The position numbers and the translations under genes were made by a program. Below are positions 40,847 to 50,270 of a stretch of 64,000 bases of DNA, piece by piece (position 1 is the first letter of the stretch; each line of letters starts with the position of its first letter). Origin of the DNA: Leptothrix sp. (in: b-proteobacteria) (GTDB taxonomy: Bacteria; Pseudomonadota; Gammaproteobacteria; Burkholderiales; Burkholderiaceae_C); contig PNKV01000001.1 in the NCBI GenBank assembly GCA_013822685.1, positions 1 to 64,000 of the forward strand, read 5' to 3'. Below the pieces are notes generated by a model. That model searched no databases and was not told the DNA's origin. It was given only the letters and a program-made list of their open reading frames with translations.

Positions 40847-43800
40847 TCAGTCGGCCAGGGGAATCACGAACCAAGCCTCCGCGGCCAGCCCATCCCAGCG
40901 CACCGTGTCACCGGGCCTGAGCACGGTGGCGCCTTGGCTGGTGGCCTGGGCCATTTGCTCAGACGCAGCAGGCCGGCACAGCTTGAAATGGAGGGTGCGG
41001 CCACCTCGGCGCACCGTCATGTCGGCATGCTGCCAGTGCGAGGGCAGGCAGGGCTTGAAGCTCAAGGCGCCATCGCGCTCCTGAAGGCCAAAGATGGACT
41101 CGGTGGCCGCCCGGTACAGCCAGGCCGCAGCACCGGTGTACCAACTCCAGCCGCCACGTCCCACATAGGGCGGCTGTGTGTAAACATCGCCCGCCATCAC
41201 ATAAGGTTCGATGCCATAGGCGGGGCCTCGCACGGGGTGTGCAGTGCGGTGGGCCGGGCTCAGGTAGGTGAAGTAGCGGTAGGCCGCGTCACCGTCGCCC
41301 CGCTGGGCCTGCGCCATGAGCGCCCACACACCGGCGTGCGAATACTGCCCGCCGTTTTCGCGGACGCCCGGGGGGTAAGCCTGGATGTAGCCGGCGCTGG
41401 GCTCGGCGTGCGCCAAAGGCGGGTCAAGCAACTTGATCAACCCCGCTTGGTGATCGACCAGGTGGGTTTCAACCGCCGACATGGCCATGCGCTGGTAGGC
41501 CGGTGCAGCTGCCTGCGACAGCAAAGCCCAGGCCTGTGCAATCAAGTCGATGCGGCACTCGGCGTTGGCGCTGGCCCCCAGAGCTTGCCCATCATCAAAG
41601 AAGGCGCGGCGGTACCACTGGCCATCCCAAGCGTGCTCTTGCAAGGCGCTTTTCCAGCCGGCCATGGCCTCTTCCCAACGCCGGGCACGGGCGGTCTCGC
41701 CCTGCGCTTTGGCGATCGGGGCAAAGTCGGTCACGATGCGGCAGAGGAACCAGGCCAGCCAGACCGACTCGCCCCGCCCTTCCGAGCCCACCCGATTCAT
41801 GCCGTCGTTCCAGTCGCCCACGCCCATCAAGGGCAGCCCATGCGCCCCCACCTTCAAGCTGCGGTCGATGGCCCGGGCGCAATGCTCAAACAGGCTCGCG
41901 GTCTGCGGGCTGATGGCGGGCGTGTAGTAAGCGTCTTCGGCACCCTCGGGTATCGCGGCCCCTTCCAGGAAAGGCACTTGTTCATCGAGCAGGCTGGCAT
42001 CACCCGTGGTGTTCACGTAATGCACGCTGGCATAGGCCAGCCAAAGCAGATCGTCCGAGAAGTGGGTGCGCACGCCGGCACCAGTGGGTGCATGCCACCA
42101 ATGCTGCACATCGCCCTCGGGGAACTGGCGTGAGGCCCCCAGCAGGATTTGCTGACGCAGCATCTCGGGGGCAGAGCCTGCTAAAGCCAGCGAATCTTGC
42201 AACTGATCGCGGAAACCAAACGCGCCACCGGCTTGGTAAAAGCCTGCTTTTGACCACAGGCGACAGGTCACGGTTTGGTACAGCAACCAGCGGTTGACCA
42301 TGGCGTCGAACAATGGATCCGGGGTTTTGACGGTGGTGGCGCCCAGGCGCTGGTTCCAATCTTCGCGCACCTGCTGCAAGCGCAGGCCCGGCGACACAAA
42401 GGCGCTGGTGACCGCCAGGTGCCTGGCTTCGTCCAGGCTGTTGGCGTGCCCCAGCAAGAACACCTGCTCCAGCTCGGTGCCCGGGTCCACCGACAGCCGC
42501 ACCGACAAGACCGCACAAGGGTCCAAGCCAACACCCCGCTTTTGTCCCAGGTAGTCGGGCACGACCAGGCGGCCGCGGGCGTCGAAGCATTCACGGCGGT
42601 CACAGGTCCAGTCCTCGGACACACCAGCGTCGTCCAGTTCGCTGACCATGGCCAGGAAGGCCGTGCCGCCCCCGAAGCCGGCCGAATGCTCGCGTTGCGT
42701 GGCCATGAGCGCCGTGATGCGCCGCACGCCCCCGATGCCGCGGGGGTCGGGCAAGGTTTGCGTCAGCGTGCTGGTGCGCACCGAATGGCGGTCGGTGCGG
42801 TTGGCGCCCATCACCCACTCCACCAGTTTGATGGCGCGCAGCTTTACGGGCTTGCTGCCCTGGTTGACCAGCTTCAGTTTGATCTGCTTGACGGCGTGCT
42901 TCGGATCCACGCACCAACTCACCTCCACTTCCAGCTCACCCTGCTGATGGCTGATCGTGGTGATGCCTTGGCCATGTCTGACCCGGTAGTTCACCGGCGC
43001 GCCGCCCAGACCGCCGGGGGTCACATTCCAGACCTCGCGCGTCCTCTCGTCTTGAAGCAGCAGCCATTCGCCGGACGGATCACCCACCGGGTCGTTGGAC
43101 CATGGCGTGACCTGGTTCAAGCGGCTGTTCACCGCCCAGGTGTAGCAGCCACCGGCCTCTGAGACCTGGCCGCCAAAACCGGGATTGGACAACACGTTGA
43201 TCCAAGGGCGGGTGGGCCGTTGACCTGGGCTGACCACAAAGCGGAATTCGCCGCTGGGCTCGTGGAAAGTGCCCGTGGGGGGATTGGCTGACGGGCCCGG
43301 GCCGGTGCTGGCGGGCACGGCCACTTGAGGTGGGTGGGTGCGTTCTTCCAGGGCCAGCTCATGCCGCTCAATCCACTCGCTGATGTGGTGGGCCAAAGGC
43401 CGGCCGTCGGCGTTCAGGTGCAGGCGAGCCAAGGCGTGCAGCGTGCGCAATTCTTCAGGTGACAGCTCGTTGCTGCGCAGCACATGGAAGCCCGACGCGG
43501 CCGAGGGACCGGGGTTGCCGGCAATGTCCGACACATAGCGTTCGCGCAAGGCACCGATGTCACGCTGAAGGGCCATCAGGTAGGACGTGGGCTCGGCATT
43601 CACCACCACCAGATCGCAAACGACCGCACCCCAAGTCCACAGGCGCAAAGCCTGGGCGAGTGAGCGGACGAGCCCCAAGCCTTGCGGCACGCCGGCCGAC
43701 ACCAGCACGATGGGTCGGTCGCCCGAGATGCCAAAGCGCCACAGCAGCTTGCGGTCACAGGCCGTGGCCGGGCTTTCGTCGCTCAGGTTGATCGGCCGGG

Positions 43801-46800
43801 TCACCACCATGGCCAGCGCCGTCGTCAGCGTCTGGATGGACGCGAAGGTCTCGGCATTGAGCCGAAGGTCGCGCAGCTTGATGCCCGCCAAGGTGGCCGA
43901 CATCAGCGATGCACGCTCGATGTGGGGGGTTTGGCGGTACTTGTCCATCACCGAGCGCAAGGTCGCCACATTGTCGGACGCCGCAGTGCACAAAGTCAGG
44001 CTGGCTTTGCTTTGCGCTGGGATGTGCAGGCGCACTAGCAAACCCGCCACCGGGTCCAGGCCCGTGTTCAGCACCACACCCTCATCAGGCCTGGATGGAT
44101 CGGGCTCGGGAGGCGCGTCAAACATGGCCTGTGGGTTACTCACATCATGGTTTCGGCCCAGCCAGCGAAGGCGGTCGGTCTGGATGCGAACGTCGGTGAT
44201 CAGGCCGGCGTGGCCATCGGCCAGGAAGTGCACGGCCGACAACCCTTTCTCGGTGACCAGGCGCGGTCGTCGCTCGAACACCAGGGCCTGCTGCGCGGCC
44301 ACCCATTCGGCCCTGACGAACAGGTTGGAGAAGGCCGGGTGGGCCTCATCGGCCCGGGGATCGGCCAGGGTCACATCGAAGGCGGACATGAACTCCAGAT
44401 CGATGTCGCGGTCGCTCACGTTGCGGATCTCGACCTGGCGGAACTCGATGTCGTCTTCAGGGCTGACCCACACCGTGACGCGCGTTTCAAGCTCTGGCCA
44501 GATGGCGTCAAAGCTGACCCGCTCGGCGTGGTAGGTGCTGCGGTAGTGGGCGCGAGGGTCAGGCGCGGGGTGCTGCGTGAGCGACACCGGTGCCACGGCC
44601 TGGTCCCAGCGCAGGTACATGAAACTGCCGCAGGCATCGCGCAGGGCATCGTCACGCCAACGGGTGATGCCGGCGTTGCCCCAGCGGCTCCAACCGGCGC
44701 CATTGGGCCGCAAGGCCACGCTGTAGCGCCCATTGGACAAGAGGTGGGTAGGCTCGACCGCGGCAAGCCCTGGCGTGACATCGCGCAGCATGCCCAAGGC
44801 ATCGCGCTGTTGGCCATCCGTGACGGTGCTAGCGGGGGGCGTGTGCAAGACCGAGATTTCGCGGGGCACCCGCTCGTGCAGCAAGGAGGTCACCGCCTTG
44901 ATGTGCGCGTTGGCCATGCCCCATCGGCGCGGCGCGCCGTCCAGCAGCACATTGGCCAGCGACACGATGCTCATGCCCTGGTGGTGGGCCATGAAGGTGC
45001 TGACGCGCGAAACGCGGTCAATGCCTGTCTGCCGGGATGGCGAAAAATCAAGGGCTTCGATCAAGCCATAACGCCCACGTCCCAGGAGCAACTCGATGCG
45101 CCGCATGTTGCTCACGGCTTGGTGGGGCATGAGTTCAGCCGCCAACACAGTGGCGTAGGGGGCGATCACCAACTCGTCCTGCGGCGTTCGCCTCAAGGCC
45201 AGGCGAGGCACGCCTTGGGGCGAGTACTGGTAGGCCAAGGTGTGGTCACTGGCCGCGTAGGCCGACTCGGACATGCCCCAGGGCGTGCGCTGCTTTTGCG
45301 CATAGGCCATCTGCTCCAGCACCGCGGCGTGCCCCGCGCTGTGCAAGAGGCTGCCGTGGGGCTCGTCCAGCACCAGGGAAGGCATCAGGTATTCGAACAT
45401 CGAGCCTGACCAAGAGCGCAGCCCTGCATGCGTGCCCGCCGCGTAAGTGGGGCGGCCCAGGGCGGCCCAATGCGCCACCGGCACATCGCCCTTGGCGATG
45501 GCCAGCAGGCTGGTCAAGCGCGATTCAGACGCCAACAGGTCGTAGAAACTGGCGTCCAGTTGCTGCTCGGCAATCCGGTAGCCAATGTGGAAGAGGTGCC
45601 GCTTGCGGTGGTACAGGAAGCTGTAGTCGGGCTCCCAGGCCATGCGCTTGAATTGCCGGGCCAGCTCGTCCAGGCGCGCCACCATGCGCTGCTGCTCATG
45701 CCCGCGGCCTGCCTGATCACGCCAGGCCGAGCGCAAGGTGTTGAGGTGATCGGCCAGGCACCACAGCAGGGTCTGGCATTCAGGTCGGGCTTGGGCAAAC
45801 AGCTGCAAAGCCTCCAGCTCCTGGCTGGCGTCCGCCAACAGGGCTTGCTTGCCGTCGGGCAAATGGGTGTCGCTGCCCAATGGATCGTTCCAGGCCAGCA
45901 AGGCCATCAGGGCCTGGTGCCCCGGCAGCTCGGCCAGCAATGGCAGCATGGGCCGCAAGCGCTGCATGGAGGTTTGAAGGGCCGCTCTGGCGGCTTGCTC
46001 ATCCAAGGGCGCATGCCGGAGTTCAAGGCAGGCCTGCGCGGTGGCCAGCAGGTGGCCGCTCAGGTTGCCGCTGTCCACGGTGGACACATAACTGGGCAGC
46101 AAAGGGCGCAGGGTTTCAGTGTCATACCAATTCAGGAAGTGGCCGCGGTAGCGCTGCATGTTGAGCAAGGAGCCCAACGTGGCTTCCAGCCTGTCCAGCA
46201 TCTCCAGTGTGCCGATCCAGCCAAACTGGCGTGCGCAGGCGGTGCTGAGCAGGTAGAGCCCGATGTTGGTGGGCGATGTCCGGTGGGCCACCATGTCGTA
46301 GGGCAAGGTCTGCAGGTTGTCGGGCGGCAGGTGCTGGTCCTGCGGCCCCACGCAGCGCTCGAACAAGCGCCAGGTGTCGCGGGCCACGCCGGCCAAATAG
46401 AACCGATCGGCCGGGGCCACGGTGTCGGCCACCACGGCCTCACTGGGGCGACTCACCCACCAGGTCCACAGCGGGGACAAGGCCCAGGCCAGGCACAGCG
46501 CCAAGGCCAGCCAGGGGTATGGCGAGGTGAAGAACAAAAAGGCACCCAGGACCAGCGCGCCGGCCGTCACATTCCGATGGCGCCGAACGGTGGCCGCCAG
46601 GGCATGGCTGGTGGCCGCCTGGGCTGCTGCGGCCGTGGTCCACTGCAGCAGGTGCCGCTGGCTGAACAGCATGCGGTACAAGGTGCGCACGATCGCGTCA
46701 ACGGCCATCACGCCTTCGTTCAATAACTGCATCAAGTGCCACAGGCCAGCGCCCACAGCGCGGCCCAGGTCTGCGAAGGCGAGCCGGTAGAAGTGCGCCA

Positions 46801-49432
46801 TGGCGATGCCATCGCGGCTGGGCGCCAAGCCCGCCACCGCGCCCAGCACTGGCCCACCGGCAAAGGCCACCAGCACCAGGGCGATCACGGCCCAAGGTGA
46901 GACCACGCCACTGGCCAGCGCCAGGATCAGCAAGGCGAAGGACATGGGGGCGACCAAGGAGCGGCGCAGGTTGTCGATCATCTTCCAGCGGTTGATGCCG
47001 GAGATGCTGAACCAGCCGCCGCGGAACAGGAAGCTCAGCAACTGCCAATCACCGCGGATCCACCGGTGCAGGCGCGAGGCCGCGACATCAGCGTGGAAGG
47101 GCGCATCCTCAATCAAGGTAATGTCGGTGACACCAGCGCAACGGCACAGCGATCCCTCCAGCAAGTCGTGGCTCAGCACCCTACCCTCGGGCAGCCGGCC
47201 CGACAGCACCGCGTGCACGGCCTGGACGTTCAACAAGCCTTTTCCAGTGAAAGAACCCTCGTCAAACACATCCTGGTAGACCTCGGAGCTGGCCGCGCTG
47301 TAGGGATCGATGCCCAGCTGGCCCGCGAACAACCAGTGAAAGCGCGTGCGATCGCGCGGAGCCGGTAGGGGCGTCACGATGCGCGGCTGCAAGATGCCGT
47401 GGCCACTGATGACCCTCGTGCCGCGCGCGTCCAACCGGGGCCGGTTGTGCGGATGCGCGGCCACGCCCACCAGTTCACGCAAACGCCCCGGAGGCAGTTG
47501 GGTGTCGCTGTCCAAGGTGACCACATAACGCGTGTTCGCCGCGATGCTGGACACGCTTCCCACGTTCAAGAAAGCCCCGGCCTGACCCGTGGCCAATGCC
47601 GCCACCAATTGCTCCAGCTTGCCGCGCTTGCGCTCCCAGCCCATCCAGGTCTGCTCGGTCTCGCTGAAACGCCGCTCGCGGTGCAAGATGATGAAGCGAG
47701 GTGGCACATCGCCGTCCACCGGGAAGCGCTCGTTCAACTCGCCCAGGGCCTGCACCGCTGCTTGCAGCAAAGCGGCGTCGGTCGGCTGGCTGGCCGCGTC
47801 GGCGTCGGCCCAATCGGTCAACAAGGCGAACTGCGCGTGGGGCTCGGGGTTGGCCAAGTAATGCAGGCACAACTGGTGAACCAATGCTTGCACTGAAGCC
47901 GCATTGGTCATCATGGCCGGGATCACCACCATCACGCGGTGTTCTGGCGGGATGCCGTCATTCAACGCCAGCCTGGGGAAACGAACGGGCCGCACCGACT
48001 CGCTGATCAGGCGGTTCACCATGGCCACAACGGCCTCGGACGCCGGGAAGACCATCAAGATCATGGCCAGGCCGACCAGCGCGGCAGGCCCCTGCCAGCC
48101 CAGGGCATTTGGGCCGTGCTGGCCCATCACCCAAGCCACCAATGCGGCAGTGCCCATGAACAAGGCTGCCAGGTAAGCCGCCACGGCGCCGGCACGCCAG
48201 GCGAATCGCCAGGCCATGGCCGCGTGCTCCTGCAAGCCCAGCGCACTGATCAGCTGAGGGCGCCCAGGGCCTTGCAGCCAATGGCTGGCCACTGCCACGT
48301 CGTCGGCCATGTCGGGTGGCATCGACGAGGCCTGGGCGCGGTTCATCAAGGCCAACAAGGCACGGGCCACAGCCAGCTCGCTCTGGCCGCTGCGGCGTGC
48401 CAGGTCCTCGATGTCATGCAGTGTCTGGCTGCGCGTGTCATCGCGCTCGGCCTGGAAGGTCGGGGCCGACATCATCAGTTGCATGAGCGAGCTGGTTTGC
48501 CCGACGATGTCGGTCCAGTCGGCATCGCCAATCGCGCGCAGGGCGCTGATGGCGTTGCTCATGCTCAGGTTGTTGGCCGTTCGCTCCACGGGCTGTTGCA
48601 TCTGCACGGTGGCCAGATCAGGCAAGGTCTTGGTCAACCACTCGTGGTACCGCTCATGCCCCACACCGGCGATCTGCGAATCCTGCAGGCGCTGGGCCAT
48701 CTGCGTCAGGAAAGCATGGCCTGCGCCCCGGGCGTTCATCAAGGCCAGCAAGGCGTCGAGCTGGTGGGGGCTGTAGGTTTCAATGCGGTCGCAGCACAGG
48801 TTGGCCACTTCGCGCGCTGCCTTGCTGGTGGCCACGTTCTCGGCCAGGCGGCGCAGGTTCTCGATCAGCACCACGCGCAAGGTGGTCGGCAAGGCCCACA
48901 GCTCGCCCAGCGTCAGGTCACGCACCTCTTGGTAAGCACGCAGAAATTGCGTCAACAGGTCGTCGTCAAAAGCGCTGTCGTTGTGGGCCACAAAGGCCCA
49001 CGCCACGCCATACACGCGAGGCAAGCCGGCCAGCGGCTCATCGATCAGCACAGGCAGGTCGCGGAAATAACGGCGCGGTAAACCGTCCCGAATCTCCTTG
49101 AGCTGCGATTCGATCAGGTGGAAGTTGTCCAGCAACCATTCGGCCGCCGGGCTCACATCATGGCCGGTGATGGCCTGGGTGCTGATGTAGTGGTGGGCTT
49201 CACGCAGAACGCGGATGTTGTCCCGCAAGCGTGGAAAGAAAGCGGTTGACCGCAGCGCGGCATTGCGTGCGCGGTGCGTGGCGGCCAAGCTGCGGCCATG
49301 GTCGGCAAAGCGGCTGACACCAAATATCTCGGAGCGGTTGGCGGGCGCCACCGGCCCGCGCGACGGCGACAAGATGTCGCAGACCTCTGCCGATGCTTCT
49401 GGCAAGAGCAGAAGCAAGGGTGATCGGGACAT
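40847..49432 (-). CDS. ndvB: cyclic beta-1,2-glucan synthase
   Basis: A very large 2861-residue inner-membrane enzyme that makes periplasmic cyclic beta-1,2-glucan. N-terminal soluble part, membrane helices near residues 400-480, the family 84 glycosyltransferase domain (LDSDTQLPPGRL near 635), further membrane segments near 820-870 and 950-992, a glycoamylase-like domain (about 1460), two glycosyltransferase-36 type domains, and a family 94 phosphorylase-like C-terminus with GDWNDGMNRVGSEGRGESVW near 2535. Length matches the 2.8-kb-codon norm of NdvB/ChvB. I start at MSRSPLLLLLP (49432); the frame opens at 49573. Such glucans serve osmoadaptation and host contact. Confidence 0.92.
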   Translation of the reverse strand: MSRSPLLLLLPEASAEVCDILSPSRGPVAPANRSEIFGVSRFADHGRSLAATHRARNAALRSTAFFPRLRDNIRVLREAHHYISTQAITGHDVSPAAEWLLDNFHLIESQLKEIRDGLPRRYFRDLPVLIDEPLAGLPRVYGVAWAFVAHNDSAFDDDLLTQFLRAYQEVRDLTLGELWALPTTLRVVLIENLRRLAENVATSKAAREVANLCCDRIETYSPHQLDALLALMNARGAGHAFLTQMAQRLQDSQIAGVGHERYHEWLTKTLPDLATVQMQQPVERTANNLSMSNAISALRAIGDADWTDIVGQTSSLMQLMMSAPTFQAERDDTRSQTLHDIEDLARRSGQSELAVARALLALMNRAQASSMPPDMADDVAVASHWLQGPGRPQLISALGLQEHAAMAWRFAWRAGAVAAYLAALFMGTAALVAWVMGQHGPNALGWQGPAALVGLAMILMVFPASEAVVAMVNRLISESVRPVRFPRLALNDGIPPEHRVMVVIPAMMTNAASVQALVHQLCLHYLANPEPHAQFALLTDWADADAASQPTDAALLQAAVQALGELNERFPVDGDVPPRFIILHRERRFSETEQTWMGWERKRGKLEQLVAALATGQAGAFLNVGSVSSIAANTRYVVTLDSDTQLPPGRLRELVGVAAHPHNRPRLDARGTRVISGHGILQPRIVTPLPAPRDRTRFHWLFAGQLGIDPYSAASSEVYQDVFDEGSFTGKGLLNVQAVHAVLSGRLPEGRVLSHDLLEGSLCRCAGVTDITLIEDAPFHADVAASRLHRWIRGDWQLLSFLFRGGWFSISGINRWKMIDNLRRSLVAPMSFALLILALASGVVSPWAVIALVLVAFAGGPVLGAVAGLAPSRDGIAMAHFYRLAFADLGRAVGAGLWHLMQLLNEGVMAVDAIVRTLYRMLFSQRHLLQWTTAAAAQAATSHALAATVRRHRNVTAGALVLGAFLFFTSPYPWLALALCLAWALSPLWTWWVSRPSEAVVADTVAPADRFYLAGVARDTWRLFERCVGPQDQHLPPDNLQTLPYDMVAHRTSPTNIGLYLLSTACARQFGWIGTLEMLDRLEATLGSLLNMQRYRGHFLNWYDTETLRPLLPSYVSTVDSGNLSGHLLATAQACLELRHAPLDEQAARAALQTSMQRLRPMLPLLAELPGHQALMALLAWNDPLGSDTHLPDGKQALLADASQELEALQLFAQARPECQTLLWCLADHLNTLRSAWRDQAGRGHEQQRMVARLDELARQFKRMAWEPDYSFLYHRKRHLFHIGYRIAEQQLDASFYDLLASESRLTSLLAIAKGDVPVAHWAALGRPTYAAGTHAGLRSWSGSMFEYLMPSLVLDEPHGSLLHSAGHAAVLEQMAYAQKQRTPWGMSESAYAASDHTLAYQYSPQGVPRLALRRTPQDELVIAPYATVLAAELMPHQAVSNMRRIELLLGRGRYGLIEALDFSPSRQTGIDRVSRVSTFMAHHQGMSIVSLANVLLDGAPRRWGMANAHIKAVTSLLHERVPREISVLHTPPASTVTDGQQRDALGMLRDVTPGLAAVEPTHLLSNGRYSVALRPNGAGWSRWGNAGITRWRDDALRDACGSFMYLRWDQAVAPVSLTQHPAPDPRAHYRSTYHAERVSFDAIWPELETRVTVWVSPEDDIEFRQVEIRNVSDRDIDLEFMSAFDVTLADPRADEAHPAFSNLFVRAEWVAAQQALVFERRPRLVTEKGLSAVHFLADGHAGLITDVRIQTDRLRWLGRNHDVSNPQAMFDAPPEPDPSRPDEGVVLNTGLDPVAGLLVRLHIPAQSKASLTLCTAASDNVATLRSVMDKYRQTPHIERASLMSATLAGIKLRDLRLNAETFASIQTLTTALAMVVTRPINLSDESPATACDRKLLWRFGISGDRPIVLVSAGVPQGLGLVRSLAQALRLWTWGAVVCDLVVVNAEPTSYLMALQRDIGALRERYVSDIAGNPGPSAASGFHVLRSNELSPEELRTLHALARLHLNADGRPLAHHISEWIERHELALEERTHPPQVAVPASTGPGPSANPPTGTFHEPSGEFRFVVSPGQRPTRPWINVLSNPGFGGQVSEAGGCYTWAVNSRLNQVTPWSNDPVGDPSGEWLLLQDERTREVWNVTPGGLGGAPVNYRVRHGQGITTISHQQGELEVEVSWCVDPKHAVKQIKLKLVNQGSKPVKLRAIKLVEWVMGANRTDRHSVRTSTLTQTLPDPRGIGGVRRITALMATQREHSAGFGGGTAFLAMVSELDDAGVSEDWTCDRRECFDARGRLVVPDYLGQKRGVGLDPCAVLSVRLSVDPGTELEQVFLLGHANSLDEARHLAVTSAFVSPGLRLQQVREDWNQRLGATTVKTPDPLFDAMVNRWLLYQTVTCRLWSKAGFYQAGGAFGFRDQLQDSLALAGSAPEMLRQQILLGASRQFPEGDVQHWWHAPTGAGVRTHFSDDLLWLAYASVHYVNTTGDASLLDEQVPFLEGAAIPEGAEDAYYTPAISPQTASLFEHCARAIDRSLKVGAHGLPLMGVGDWNDGMNRVGSEGRGESVWLAWFLCRIVTDFAPIAKAQGETARARRWEEAMAGWKSALQEHAWDGQWYRRAFFDDGQALGASANAECRIDLIAQAWALLSQAAAPAYQRMAMSAVETHLVDHQAGLIKLLDPPLAHAEPSAGYIQAYPPGVRENGGQYSHAGVWALMAQAQRGDGDAAYRYFTYLSPAHRTAHPVRGPAYGIEPYVMAGDVYTQPPYVGRGGWSWYTGAAAWLYRAATESIFGLQERDGALSFKPCLPSHWQHADMTVRRGGRTLHFKLCRPAASEQMAQATSQGATVLRPGDTVRWDGLAAEAWFVIPLAD

Positions 49433-49437
49433 GGTGG

Positions 49438-49680
49438 TCAGAGCGCCAAGGACGCTATGCCAATGATCATCGTCGCAGTGACCAGAGAGGTCACGAAACG
49501 CGGTGCCACGAAGCCATGGGCCGATTCGGCCAGGCAATGCAAGCCGAACCACCGGCCGCGCGAGTCCTGGCAAGCGTCGAAGTGCCCCACTAAGGATGTC
49601 AGGTCCATGGACGACGTGTCAGGCGCATCGGGGATCGAAGCGGTGCTCCAGCGGGGGGAGAGTGTTCTTGGCGAAGTCAT
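49438..49680 (-). CDS. small ORF ahead of the glucan synthase
   Basis: The 80-residue ORF ends five bases before the glucan-synthase ATG. A strong CTAGGAGA stands seven bases before its own ATG, and the C-terminus (about 62-80) is a hydrophobic segment that could span the membrane. No family is recognised. It could be a translationally coupled leader gene for ndvB or a real small membrane protein. Residues 1-45 are of ordinary composition. Confidence 0.4.
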   Translation of the reverse strand: MTSPRTLSPRWSTASIPDAPDTSSMDLTSLVGHFDACQDSRGRWFGLHCLAESAHGFVAPRFVTSLVTATMIIGIASLAL

Positions 49681-49757
49681 GCAGGCTCTCCTAGTGGTTT
49701 TAAGCCATGCTAGGACTCACACCACGCCGCGTATGTCGGTACACCGCTTCGCCCCCG

Positions 49758-49773
49758 GTAAGACGTGTCCTAC
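49758..49773. promoter_or_regulatory. 16-bp near-perfect palindrome at the end of the metallopeptidase gene
   Basis: GTAAGACGTGTCCTAC is a near-perfect inverted repeat, about 80 bp upstream of the small ORF before ndvB. It could be an operator or a recombination relic; evidence is weak. Confidence 0.2.
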
Positions 49774-50270
49774 GCTGCCTTGCTCAGGTCCAGGTTCGTC
49801 AAGTACAGGCGCAAGTCGAACTCGTACTGGTGGTAGTCGGGTTCCATGTGCGTGCACAGTTGATAAAACGCCTTGTCGTGGTCTTTCACTTTCAAGTGCG
49901 CGAGCTCGTGCACCACGATCATTTTTAGGAACTCGGGCGGCGCCTCTTTGAACAAAGCGGCCACGCGGATCTCACGCTTGGCCTTGAGCTTGCCGCCCTG
50001 CACGCGCGAGATCGCTGTGTGCGTGCCCAAGGCGTGCTGGATCACCTTGAGCTTGCCGTCAAAGGCCACTTTGTGGATGGCCTCTGCATTGCGCATGTGG
50101 CGTGCCTTCAGATCCAGCACGTAGTCGTACAGTGCCTTGTCGGTGCGCACCTCATGGCGCTCGCCATACTTTCGCTGCAACACTTCGCCCAGCTTGCCCT
50201 GGTCGATGATCTTCTGCACCTGCACCAGCACATGCTCCGGGTAGCCCGACAGGTACTTCAAATCGCTCAT
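49770..50270 (-). CDS. YgjP-like M48-family metallopeptidase
   Basis: The 166-residue product has a zinc-binding HELAHLK motif (near residue 121) followed by HDKAFYQLCTHMEPDY, typical of the YgjP/WLM-like metallopeptidase family (DUF45), usually a lone minimal protease domain. Substrate unknown. Its ATG overlaps the stop of sbcB by four bases, so it is the last gene of the rluA-UPF0158-sbcB operon. Confidence 0.88.
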   Translation of the reverse strand: MSDLKYLSGYPEHVLVQVQKIIDQGKLGEVLQRKYGERHEVRTDKALYDYVLDLKARHMRNAEAIHKVAFDGKLKVIQHALGTHTAISRVQGGKLKAKREIRVAALFKEAPPEFLKMIVVHELAHLKVKDHDKAFYQLCTHMEPDYHQYEFDLRLYLTNLDLSKAA

